Shown here piece by piece: positions 54,921-62,556 of a stretch of DNA of 64,000 nucleotides. The translations under genes and the position numbers were made by a program. Position 1 is the stretch's first letter, and each line of letters begins with the position of its first letter. A model generated the notes under the pieces. That model ran no database searches and was not told where the DNA came from. It saw nothing but the letters and a program-made list of their open reading frames with translations. Source of the DNA: Billgrantia gudaonensis (GTDB taxonomy: Bacteria; Pseudomonadota; Gammaproteobacteria; Pseudomonadales; Halomonadaceae); assembly GCF_900100195.1 (NCBI RefSeq), contig NZ_FNES01000010.1, positions 101,644 to 165,643 of the forward strand, written 5' to 3'.

Positions 54921-55197
54921 TAAAATAATGCGATTATTGGTCTAAGTTTGGTAAGTAATTTTGGTTAAGAAATTCAATTAAAGCCAATTCACTTTGCATC
55001 AAAGCAGTTAAATCCAATTCAGCCCAGCTCTGTGTAATTCCATTTGAATTCAGTTTGTCGGATTAGATTCAAATGATAAAATTAGCCCAAAGTGCTTCTT
55101 AGGGGTTGCAAAATACAGCTGTATGGTTAATATGGTACGTCAGAGTTTAGAGGAGTGTCGTTTGCTCCCACTCTCTGACACCACGGAGTAGTATTAA
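54921..55197 (+). promoter_or_regulatory. Structured leader before alpA
   Basis: 277 bases without a gene. It contains a perfect palindrome ATACAGCTGTAT (55113-55124). A long hairpin has an outer stem GTCAGAG/CTCTGAC (55139-55145 with 55173-55179) and an inner GGAG/CTCC pair (55152-55155 with 55165-55168), ending 18 bases before the alpA start. It may be an operator plus a translational control element. Confidence 0.5.
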
Positions 55198-55380
55198 ATG
55201 CATCAACTTATCAGGAAAAAAGCTGTATTGGAGAAAACAGCTCTAAGTAATACATCTCTTTATCGTTTGATTGCTAAAGGAGAATTCCCCAAACCTATTC
55301 AGTTAGGGACTCGTGCAGTAGCATGGGTGGAGGATGAGATTGAGGAGTGGATTGAATCCCGCATTTCCGCCTCACGATGA
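55198..55380 (+). CDS. AlpA-family phage/island regulator
   Basis: Small DNA-binding protein of 60 residues. MHQLIRKKAVLEKTALSNTSLYRLIAKGEFPKPIQLGTRAVAWVEDEIEEWIESR matches the AlpA/MerR-like excisionase family over its whole length (helix-turn-helix ALSNTSLYRLIAKG, wing AVAWVEDEI). Such proteins activate integrase or act as recombination directionality factors in P4-like islands. The strong hairpin just upstream may regulate it. Confidence 0.92.
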   Translation: MHQLIRKKAVLEKTALSNTSLYRLIAKGEFPKPIQLGTRAVAWVEDEIEEWIESRISASR

Positions 55381-55411
55381 GAAAATAAAAGAGAGTAAGA
55401 AATAACATGGG

Positions 55412-55858
55412 CTAAGTTATTTTAATGAGCCCTTTCTTTCTTTTGATAACCTTTCCATCCTTGTCTTTTACTTCGACAATTCCGTAATCTCCAGATTCAA
55501 TCAGGATCTTAATTACGGTTCCTGTTGTGATGGGGCGGCCTAATATAACTTTTGCCTCTTGGGTTATGGCATGTGCTGAACGATATGCTCCAGACCTAGC
55601 AAGGTTGATGATAATCTGGGCATCTTCATCGGATGTCTTTCGAGCTAACGATTTTGGCCTTTTTGATTTAGCTTCAAGCGCTGCACTATCCCCTTTCCTG
55701 TAGGCTTCTAACTGATCTTTCCATCTGTGGAATTGATTGGGATGAATTCCCACTCCACGGCAGGCTTGTCGAATGCTCTGTCCAGACCTGATAAGGCGGT
55801 TGATCTCCTCTACATTGCGTTGTTTAGCTGTAGAGCTAAAGCGTCGGGGGGGAGCCAT
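55412..55858 (-). CDS. Transposase-OrfA-like helix-turn-helix protein
   Basis: DNA-binding protein of 148 residues from ATG 55856-55858 (GGAGAAA upstream). The N-terminal part has an IS3-OrfA-like helix-turn-helix (INRLIRSGQSIRQACRGVGIHPNQFHRWKDQLE). The middle continues ARKTSDEDAQIIINLARSGAYRSAHAITQEAK, like the start of an integrase-type HTH. The lysine-rich C terminus is unfamiliar. No catalytic domain, partner orfB or inverted repeats are near, so it is more likely a domesticated regulator than an active IS. Function unknown. Confidence 0.6.
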   Translation of the reverse strand: MAPPRRFSSTAKQRNVEEINRLIRSGQSIRQACRGVGIHPNQFHRWKDQLEAYRKGDSAALEAKSKRPKSLARKTSDEDAQIIINLARSGAYRSAHAITQEAKVILGRPITTGTVIKILIESGDYGIVEVKDKDGKVIKRKKGLIKIT

Positions 55859-56061
55859 CAAAAGTTTCTCCAGACATCCGAGACAAATGGGTTGTAGGCA
55901 AGGATAAATTCAAGTCACAGGTAATGACATGCATCAAACCTCAGTTTAACGCTTATGGCGACTCATGAGAAGCATGGCATAGTTGGTGTGTTACGGGCTC
56001 CTTAACTGGTTGCCTTGGCTTAGCTTATTAAAGATACTATGAGGATAGAGAAGAAAGGAGA

Positions 56062-56607
56062 ATGGCGAAATTGTTAAATTTCAAGGTTAATGAAAGCTCT
56101 TATGAAGAATTAAAAAGGCAGAGCCTAATAGATGCGTATGCAAATTTTCTCAAAGGTTATGGATGGAATTATTTCATCACATTGAATTTTAGGAGAAATA
56201 TTAAGGAAGAGAGGGCCCAGGAAATAGCTGAAAAATTTGTAAAAAAATTAAATATCGAAGTATTTGGCAAACGATCCAAGAAAGCAGTTAAGCTGGCTGT
56301 GTCAATTGAGAAAAACATGGTTAGCGGTTATCATCTGCATGTTTTAGCGGTAGACCCGTCGCCAAGGATTGGAAATAAAGATAAGCAATATGATTTTGAC
56401 TTTTGTGATGTGGTTAGGAAATGCTGGCAGGATGCTGATGCATCCACAGCTTTGATTAATTTGTCATCACCAGATAGGCACTCATGGTTTCAAGTGATCG
56501 AAAATGAGAATAACGTTATCAGGTACGTTTTAAAAGAAATGAAGCAGGGACGGTATGAGTGTTTGCAAGCTAACCTAGTAAATTTAGAAGGGCGAAGATG
56601 GCGGTGA
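56062..56607 (+). CDS. Small HUH-type Rep-like protein
   Basis: A 181-residue protein with the three Rep/relaxase-like motifs in order. They are a hydrophobic strand YFITLNFRR (37-45), the HUH metal site GYHLHVLAVD (His91-Leu-His93) and RYVLKEMKQG (Tyr155, candidate nucleophile, with Lys158). This suggests a rolling-circle type nicking enzyme acting on single-stranded DNA, perhaps for island replication or transfer. It stands alone in A+T-rich DNA, with about 200 bases of unremarkable spacer on each side. Family is inferred from motifs only. Confidence 0.6.
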   Translation: MAKLLNFKVNESSYEELKRQSLIDAYANFLKGYGWNYFITLNFRRNIKEERAQEIAEKFVKKLNIEVFGKRSKKAVKLAVSIEKNMVSGYHLHVLAVDPSPRIGNKDKQYDFDFCDVVRKCWQDADASTALINLSSPDRHSWFQVIENENNVIRYVLKEMKQGRYECLQANLVNLEGRRWR

Positions 56608-56795
56608 AAGTTTATAATTACAACTGTAACGCTCTATTCTTAAATATAACGATTTTTTTATTGCTGATTCTGATAAGTATTCTGCGCACTAAGCTTGGCT
56701 CCCAATAAGCATTTCAAGACACCTTCGCCGAGAAATCATATTAATGCTAGCCTAGCCAGGGCCAGACTAGCCTATAAAACGATAGGTGCATGCTT

Positions 56796-58658
56796 CTATT
56801 GTTTATTAATAATTTTTCTTAGCCTCCCCCAAGATTCCTCAGGCAGCCTTTTGACGATATTAATAAGGGCTTCGTCTCCCGACGATAGAAGCTCTCTTTT
56901 TATTTCTCGGCGATACTTTTCCCCATCAACCACTTCGGTTTCCTCTATATCCATTCCTCTGACGATAGCACCCATACGAAGAGCTTCATCCAAGCTCACC
57001 TCGAATTCATGCATGAAAGAGCAACCACAGAACTGACACTCCGAAAGACCGAGAGGATTTAGCTGATCACAATCTGGGCAGGTTTTGAATTTAACTTTTG
57101 TGGCAGGAAATTCGTAACTGCAGCTAGAGCAGGAGGTTTCAAGTTTAGAGCACTTCTCTTCGCATACCGGGCATAATTTAAAGTTAATTTCAGCTGAGTC
57201 ACCCCTTTTTGATGAGCTCATTTCCATCTCTACACGTCGTGCGTATTCTTCAAAGATACGATGTGTTGGCATAACGACATATGCCCGAGAGCAATCATCT
57301 GGTCCTAGACTTCTAACAACACGTCCCATTGATTGCCTGAAGGACAGCTCAGTTTGTGAGGAAGGCAGGTAAACCAGAATGCGCAACCTCTTGATATCCA
57401 CTCCCTCAGATATCATCGCAACAGAGACTAGCCATTTTTTTGTTGTTTCTTTAAATGCCTTGATCTTGGCTTCGGGATTCGGGGTGCGACTATGAACTAT
57501 TGTCGGTTTTTCTCCTTCCATCGTCTCTATTATTTCCGCCATGTACTCAGCAACTTCTATGCTTGGTGCTATAACAAGCCCCCCCGCGCTAGGCACTTCA
57601 TTTCGTAAGTCGTCTAGTTTAGCAATAGCCCATTCCAACATTGTGCCTTGGTAGGAGTGGAGATCAGCCTTGCCATCTTTCGTGTAGTGCGGAGTACATG
57701 CAAGTTTGTAAAATTCCAATGCCTGCTGTAGTCCGCTAATTCTTTTAAGGCTGCCTTCTAAATTTGTTTCTTCTGTTCCTGAAACAGCTATGTTATCGCC
57801 ATCTGGTAGTGATACGGTGAACTTTCCTTCATGCCGGTGAAAAGTAATGGGACGACAATAGTCTAAGTCCACCGCCTCTCCATAAGTGAGTGTATAAGAA
57901 CCCTTGTCGGGATGATCTATGCGTCCGTTATCGTCATAGGCGAACCAAACGGGCTCTTGTCCATCAGAACGTATAGGTGTTCCAGTGAGTACAAGCACGT
58001 ATTTCGCTTTAGCGAAAGCTCCATTAGCACCGCGCCCCCAGGCCGCTTCGATTGCTGCGTGATGGTGCTCATCACATATCACAAGTGTGCGAGATGATAG
58101 ACAAATGGATTGAAATCCATCTAAAAGCCCCTCTACTGCCGCCCAAGTAGCGCAGAGATCCAAGCCGTATCCAGCGAGATCCTCATGGTCAGCACCGGTT
58201 ACTTTCATCATCGTTTTGCCAGTGACAAACTTAAATTCATCAGACCACTGACGTACAACTTCCGCACGCGGGGCAATCACTATTGTTCTATCAATTTCAC
58301 CCTTTTCATACAATTGCTTTGCAATTACTGATGCGCAGATAGTTTTTCCTGATCCAGGGGCTGCATTTATTAGAAAATGTTTTCCCCCATCGGCTCCCAG
58401 CAACCAATCTTCTGCTTTTTTTATAGCGGTGGTTTGCCAAGGTCTCAAATTGAGGTCAGCCATTTTGTTTCCCTTTTTTAAGTTGCAGGAGGGGCAGAGG
58501 GCTTGTCCATTGTTAATTAGAGTGCCACCCCCTCTCGAATATGGTGTCTTATGATCGGCGTGAAAATTAGGCTCAAGACGCGAGCCGCATACCTGGCATA
58601 AGCCTCCAGAAAGAAGCTTTAAGATTGATTTTTGTCTTTTAGAAAATAACCTTTTCAC
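56796..58658 (-). CDS. HNH nuclease - SF2 helicase - zinc ribbon fusion
   Basis: A 620-residue protein with four parts. An HNH nuclease (about 15-65) has CQVCG, HADHKTPYSRGG, NNGQALCPSCNLKKG. The SF2 helicase has Walker A APGSGKT (100-106), DEHH box in LVICDEHHHAA, TGTPIR motif III and QSMGRVVRSLG motif VI. Two zinc ribbons have CPVCEEKCSKLETSCSSC and CPDCDQLNPLGLSECQFCGC (about 495-545). A charged C-terminal tail follows. The GTG start overlaps the stop of the preceding small gene by one base. It is probably a DNA-targeting effector that loads and cuts. I know no named defence system with this architecture. Confidence 0.8.
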   Translation of the reverse strand: MKRLFSKRQKSILKLLSGGLCQVCGSRLEPNFHADHKTPYSRGGGTLINNGQALCPSCNLKKGNKMADLNLRPWQTTAIKKAEDWLLGADGGKHFLINAAPGSGKTICASVIAKQLYEKGEIDRTIVIAPRAEVVRQWSDEFKFVTGKTMMKVTGADHEDLAGYGLDLCATWAAVEGLLDGFQSICLSSRTLVICDEHHHAAIEAAWGRGANGAFAKAKYVLVLTGTPIRSDGQEPVWFAYDDNGRIDHPDKGSYTLTYGEAVDLDYCRPITFHRHEGKFTVSLPDGDNIAVSGTEETNLEGSLKRISGLQQALEFYKLACTPHYTKDGKADLHSYQGTMLEWAIAKLDDLRNEVPSAGGLVIAPSIEVAEYMAEIIETMEGEKPTIVHSRTPNPEAKIKAFKETTKKWLVSVAMISEGVDIKRLRILVYLPSSQTELSFRQSMGRVVRSLGPDDCSRAYVVMPTHRIFEEYARRVEMEMSSSKRGDSAEINFKLCPVCEEKCSKLETSCSSCSYEFPATKVKFKTCPDCDQLNPLGLSECQFCGCSFMHEFEVSLDEALRMGAIVRGMDIEETEVVDGEKYRREIKRELLSSGDEALINIVKRLPEESWGRLRKIINKQ

Positions 58659-58927
58659 TACTTGCTAATCCAATATTCTGTTAAGCTTATTTCACGATAA
58701 GGCAAATCACTAGGCACCTTGCATTCGGTATATTCATTGATTCTCCTAATGATTTTTGCCATCGGAACTTTTTGTGATTTAATCAAAAATCCATCCTTTT
58801 TCATTCTAGTGAATTCTGCGTTTGGGCCTTGTACGCCGAAAAGTAGGATTGCCTCCAGGAGAGATACCCTATGGCCGGCAAGCATGTGTTCTCTAAGCGC
58901 CATAGCGGGTTGATACGAGCGGTTCAA
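58658..58927 (-). CDS. Small winged-helix protein (HTH_39-like)
   Basis: An 89-residue protein. MLAGHRVSLLEAILLFGVQGPNAEFTRMKKDGFLIKSQKV resembles the winged-helix domain found in phage and island proteins that reads 'sLlEAi.lfG...a.f.rlkkdGf.I'. It starts at TTG 58925-58927, supported by AGGAG seven bases upstream. The internal ATG at 58901-58903 lacks a ribosome binding site. It overlaps the upstream gene's stop and abuts the helicase start, so the three genes are tightly coupled. Probably DNA-binding, giving specificity or regulation to the helicase. Confidence 0.65.
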   Translation of the reverse strand: MNRSYQPAMALREHMLAGHRVSLLEAILLFGVQGPNAEFTRMKKDGFLIKSQKVPMAKIIRRINEYTECKVPSDLPYREISLTEYWISK

Positions 58928-59256
58928 TTAAATTCTCCTGTATCTTCACCTAGTAAAAAAAGCTTATTTCTCGCGTCTTCGGAAAGCTCGGCACTGTCCT
59001 GGTTGAGCTTTGTTTCCATGCATAGGATTTGAAATCCCATATTCTCCATAGCGCTTACAACATTGTGTGCGAAGTAGTGAGACGAGCCAGCGTTTTCGCT
59101 GTGTCTGATACTAACGTATTCTTCTTGAGATATTTTAATAAGGGTTTGAGCGGCTTCCATTAATTCCGCAGAAGTGAACTCATCTCCCACTTCTCGTGAA
59201 AGCTCATCGAAAACGCTATAAAGGGTTTTTATCTTTGTGTTTTTTTTTCCGAGCAT
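58924..59256 (-). CDS. Protein of unknown function, first gene of helicase operon
   Basis: A 110-residue, mainly helical acidic protein from ATG 59254-59256, preceded by GGGGTGGGG. An upstream frame of 26 codons is open but has no ribosome binding site. Features are TLYSVFDELSREVGDEFTSAELMEAAQTLIKI, a central SSHYFAHNVV and an acidic C terminus. I do not recognise a family. There is no signal peptide or transmembrane segment. The stop overlaps the next gene. Confidence 0.55.
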   Translation of the reverse strand: MLGKKNTKIKTLYSVFDELSREVGDEFTSAELMEAAQTLIKISQEEYVSIRHSENAGSSHYFAHNVVSAMENMGFQILCMETKLNQDSAELSEDARNKLFLLGEDTGEFN

Positions 59257-59717
59257 ACCCCACCCCGCTCGTAATATTTGTCTACCAAATGAGGCTAATA
59301 ATAACCTTTTATAACAAAGTGTAGCATTGTTCAAGCATCTTGCGAGGGGGAGAGCAGATAGGATTCTGGAACCAAATGATCGTCAGGGACGACCAGGCAG
59401 CACGTAGCGAGCCTGGTTGGGGAGACTCCCTTTTGATCGAAATGCTTATGTTTTCTGCTCCTACAGCAGGAAAATCCATACAGGACGCGGCCTTCGAGCC
59501 TTGCACATGATAGCCGGCCTCGTCGAAGCCTGACAGTCGGCGCCAATGGCTCTGCTTAGAACTCGGGGTGAGGCACCTACCAGGTTAACCAGCAGTGAGC
59601 ATGTGATGTCGTGCTCTGGAGCTATGCCTCCAAGGGCTGCGTGTCTGGAATGCTGTCCACCTGGTGAGGTGGTTTTAGCGCCGCAGGTTGGTCGAGAGAC
59701 CCATGATGATTGCGTGG
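59257..59717. other. Intergenic segment between helicase operon and RM module
   Basis: About 460 bases where composition changes from A+T-rich (left) to balanced. Short open frames exist on the minus strand (to about 59,546) but match nothing and lack ribosome binding sites. The promoter for the helicase operon should lie near 59,260-59,340. This is probably a junction between two separately acquired modules. Confidence 0.5.
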
Positions 59718-59754
59718 CACATTAATTAATGTGGAAATTACATTAATTAGTGTA
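59718..59754. promoter_or_regulatory. Twin palindromes upstream of controller gene
   Basis: A perfect 16-bp palindrome CACATTAATTAATGTG (59718-59733) and a near-perfect copy TACATTAATTAGTGTA (59739-59754). Their centres are 21 bp apart, exactly two helical turns, and the second ends 31 bases before the XRE start. Likely operators for that protein. Confidence 0.75.
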
Positions 59755-59785
59755 TTTCCTGGCATGGCATGTTATGCTATTTTCT

Positions 59786-60100
59786 ATGACCTACGAAGAG
59801 TTCCTGCGGCAACTCGGCAAGGCGGGGCTCACAGTGAAGGAGTTCAGCGAGCTGGTTGGAATGAACCGCAATTCAGTCTCGAACTACGCTGGGTGGTCTT
59901 CGATACCGACCCATCTGGCAGTCATTTCCAAGCTGATGGGAGAAATGGCGGAGCAGGGCATCGACTTCAGACAGGCCCTCGCGGGGTTGGAAACGGTCCC
60001 CAAGAAGCCAAGGGGCGCCAGTAGAAAGCGTCATTTGGCCGGTACGCAAGACAGAGGTGATGGAACAATGAGCAGGACGAAGGGTGCACAGGATGAGTAG
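59786..60100 (+). CDS. XRE-like controller protein
   Basis: A 104-residue protein with an N-terminal helix-turn-helix (MTYEEFLRQLGKAGLTVKEFSELVGMNRNSVSNYA) and a short basic tail (KKPRGASRKRH). It overlaps the methyltransferase start and follows twin palindromes. This layout fits an autoregulatory controller of a restriction-modification system, delaying nuclease expression. The C-terminal tail varies in such proteins. The alternative is a simple repressor of the methylase. Confidence 0.8.
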   Translation: MTYEEFLRQLGKAGLTVKEFSELVGMNRNSVSNYAGWSSIPTHLAVISKLMGEMAEQGIDFRQALAGLETVPKKPRGASRKRHLAGTQDRGDGTMSRTKGAQDE

Positions 60101-61259
60101 CATCGAGCTTTTCGCCGGGGCGGGCGGCCTAGCGATGGGCATGGCTCGTGCAGGGTTCCAACACTCAGCTGTGGTTGAGTGGGACGACGATGCCTGCCAG
60201 ACCATCCGCGAGAACCGGACCCACTACGACTCTCATGGGGAAGACTTCGTTCTCTTCGAGGGTGACGCAAGACAATTCGACCTGACACCGTATGCGGGGA
60301 GGGTGGAAGTCATCTCTGGCGGCCCGCCTTGCCAGCCATTCTCCTTGGGTGGAAAGCACAGAGGCAACCTGGACGAACGGGATATGTTCCCCACGGCGGT
60401 CCAAGCCGTCCACAAGACGATGCCTCGCGCCTTCATCTTCGAGAACGTCAAAGGGCTGCTGCGTCAGAGCTTCGCCAGTTACTTCGAGTACACCTATCTC
60501 CAGCTCAGCCACCCTGAAGTGGTAAAACAACAGGGAGAGACATGGGAAGAGCACCTTGCTCGCCTGGAAGGTCTCCACACATCAGGCAAGCAGCCCACCT
60601 ATAACGTCGTCTTTAGGCTGTTGAACGCTGCCGACTATGGCGTTCCTCAGAAGCGGGAGCGGGTATTCCTCGTCGGTTTCCGCTCGGATCTGAGCATTGA
60701 ATGGTCCTTCCCCGAGCCCACTCACTCCGACGTGGAGCTTCTCCGTGCCAAGTGGGTCACCGGTGAGTATTGGGAGCGGCATCGCATCGCCAAGAAGAGC
60801 CGTCCAGCGATCCCCGAAAGGATGAGGAGCCGCATCAAACGCCTTGCCTCAGAGGAGCGAGAGGTGGCCTGCCGCTTGCCTTGGATGACCGTGAGAGACG
60901 CTATCAGCGACCTTCCAGACCCCGAGAAGCCGTCTCCCTTCTCGATCCCGAACCATGCATTCACGCCTGGAGCTAGAGTGTACAAGGGGCACACCGGCAG
61001 TCCGTACGACGAGCCCTCGAAGACTCTCAAGGCTGGGGCTCACGGCGTGCCTGGAGGCGAGAACATGCTCGTACGTGACGACGGCTCCGTCCGCTACTTC
61101 ACTGTCCGTGAGGCCGCAAGGCTCCAGACCTTCCCAGACGAGTACATCTTCCATGGGGCTTGGGGCGAGACCATGCGGCAGCTAGGAAATGCCGTCCCGG
61201 TGAAGCTCGCAGAGGTTGTAGCCAACTCAGTCGCGAGGGTGCTGCACGAGATAAACTGA
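60093..61259 (+). CDS. DNA (cytosine-5-)-methyltransferase
   Basis: C5 methyltransferase of 388 residues. Motif I IELFAGAGGLAMGMARAGF, motif IV with catalytic Cys GGPPCQPFSLGG (near residue 78), motif VI FIFENVKGLL, motif VIII QKRERVFLVGFR, target-recognition region about 190-300, motif IX VREAARLQTFPDEYIFHG and motif X QLGNAVPVKLAEVVA. It would protect the sites cut by the neighbouring nuclease. The target sequence cannot be read. ATG at 60093 overlaps the controller stop; an upstream GTG at 60084 is possible. Confidence 0.94.
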   Translation: MSSIELFAGAGGLAMGMARAGFQHSAVVEWDDDACQTIRENRTHYDSHGEDFVLFEGDARQFDLTPYAGRVEVISGGPPCQPFSLGGKHRGNLDERDMFPTAVQAVHKTMPRAFIFENVKGLLRQSFASYFEYTYLQLSHPEVVKQQGETWEEHLARLEGLHTSGKQPTYNVVFRLLNAADYGVPQKRERVFLVGFRSDLSIEWSFPEPTHSDVELLRAKWVTGEYWERHRIAKKSRPAIPERMRSRIKRLASEEREVACRLPWMTVRDAISDLPDPEKPSPFSIPNHAFTPGARVYKGHTGSPYDEPSKTLKAGAHGVPGGENMLVRDDGSVRYFTVREAARLQTFPDEYIFHGAWGETMRQLGNAVPVKLAEVVANSVARVLHEIN

Positions 61260-61323
61260 TCTAAGCCGGTTTCTCTAATGTAACAGTCATGGCATAGTCG
61301 AATCCTCATTATGGAGGACGGCT

Positions 61324-62100
61324 ATGTCAGCACGCACCTACTTTCAAGAACTCGAGTTCGACCTCCCGTCTAAGCTGTTGGAAGAGCTGGTTAGGCTATT
61401 TGGCGAGATGCCCGCTGGTCCCCTCAATGCCGAAGCACTTGGTCATGTTGAGGAGGAGCAAGGCGTCTACCAGCTTTTCAAGGATGGCCAGCTTGTCTAC
61501 ATCGGAAAGACTGACGCTGAAGCGGGCCTCAAGAAACGGCTGTCTCGCCATGCCGCCAAAATTCAATCTCGCCGGAACCTTCCTGTCGAGCAGGTGACCT
61601 TCAAGGCAATTCGCGTCTATGTCTTCACAGCTATGGACCTGGAAAGTCTCCTCATAAGCCATTACCGAGAAGCCGGACAACAGCCTGACTGGCAACACAG
61701 CGGCTTCGGGTCGAACGACCCTGGGAAAGAGCGAGACACCACCAGAGTGAAGGAGACTAACTTCGATGCGCAGTACCCGATAGACCTTGACTTCCAAGTA
61801 ACCATCGAGGCAGACGGGAACGCCATCACAGTGGCGGAGCTGCTCCAGCAAATGAAAAAGCAGCTGGCCTATAACATCCGTTTCGAGACACGCCGAGGAG
61901 GCGGGAGAAAGCCTCACCAAGACCTAGAGGATGCCGAGGTCCAGCTTCCCAGCAAAACGGGAACTGTCCTCAGCTTCCTGAAGCTCGCCAAGCGCGAACT
62001 TGGCGCAAGCTGGCGAATAACCGCCCTGCCGGGATACGTAATTGCCTATAAGAATGATAGGCGCCCGATTCCTTCAGGAACGATCATCGAGGCTGACTAG
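61324..62100 (+). CDS. GIY-YIG restriction endonuclease, Eco29kI-like
   Basis: A 258-residue nuclease candidate with a GIY-YIG core: GVYQLFKDGQLVYIGKTDAEAGLKKRLSRHAAK (about 47-79, with V-Y for I-Y, then YIG and catalytic Arg), and Glu in DLESLLISHYREAG (near 106). A downstream His/Asn-rich WQHSGFGSNDPGKERD follows the Eco29kI-type pattern of metal ligands and termination. The C-terminal half may bind DNA. Between methylase and Vsr it is the restriction partner. The R gene lies 64 bases after the methylase. Confidence 0.82.
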   Translation: MSARTYFQELEFDLPSKLLEELVRLFGEMPAGPLNAEALGHVEEEQGVYQLFKDGQLVYIGKTDAEAGLKKRLSRHAAKIQSRRNLPVEQVTFKAIRVYVFTAMDLESLLISHYREAGQQPDWQHSGFGSNDPGKERDTTRVKETNFDAQYPIDLDFQVTIEADGNAITVAELLQQMKKQLAYNIRFETRRGGGRKPHQDLEDAEVQLPSKTGTVLSFLKLAKRELGASWRITALPGYVIAYKNDRRPIPSGTIIEAD

Positions 62101-62523
62101 CTAGGACTGGCGGCTCTGATCGAGGAATGCCGAAACTCTGGAAAGGAGGGCTTCCTGGTCCTTCAGCTCGCATTCCCAAATGATGAGCACATCCCATCCC
62201 ATCTCCCGAAGGTGCTCCTCATTTCTCTTGTCCCTCTCTCGGTTGGCTTCCAGCTTGGGCAGCCAAAAGTCCAGCCGGGACTTGGGGAGCCTCGCCAGGG
62301 TGCAGCCTTCGTGGCGATGCCAGAAGCATCCATGCACAAAGATGACCTTCCTGCGGCTCTTGAACACCAAGTCAGGCTTCCCTGGCAGCTTCTTGCCATG
62401 CAAGCGATACCGGTAGCCTGCTCCATGGACGAGCCGCCTCACGGTCATCTCTGGGCGGGTATCCTTGTTACGCACCCTACCCATGATTCTGCTTCGGGTT
62501 TCTCGATCAACCGAATCGACCAT
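62101..62523 (-). CDS. vsr: Very short patch repair endonuclease
   Basis: Nicks T:G mismatches left by deamination of 5-methylcytosine; 140 residues. Family motifs: RETRSRIMGRVRNKDTRPE at the N terminus, YRLHGKKLPGKPDLVF (catalytic Asp), KVIFVHGCFWHRHEGC (zinc and catalytic residues) and GWDVLIIWECEL. ATG at 62521-62523 follows GGAG; the frame runs 10 codons further. It is transcribed toward the nuclease gene and ends one base after it. Its presence supports a C5 methylase acting on a specific site. Confidence 0.94.
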   Translation of the reverse strand: MVDSVDRETRSRIMGRVRNKDTRPEMTVRRLVHGAGYRYRLHGKKLPGKPDLVFKSRRKVIFVHGCFWHRHEGCTLARLPKSRLDFWLPKLEANRERDKRNEEHLREMGWDVLIIWECELKDQEALLSRVSAFLDQSRQS

Positions 62524-62556
62524 GGAGGCTCCAACTGCGTTCATCTTGTCCAATGG

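Noticed and set aside
56796..58658. Helicase as HamB (Hachiman), a type III restriction subunit or UvrB
   Set aside because: No HamA (DUF1837) partner, no methylase partner for type III, and no UvrB beta-hairpin motif; the HNH and zinc ribbons do not fit any of these.
59309..59546. Two short minus-strand frames upstream of the helicase operon
   Set aside because: They overlap each other in different frames, lack ribosome binding sites and have no recognisable similarity.
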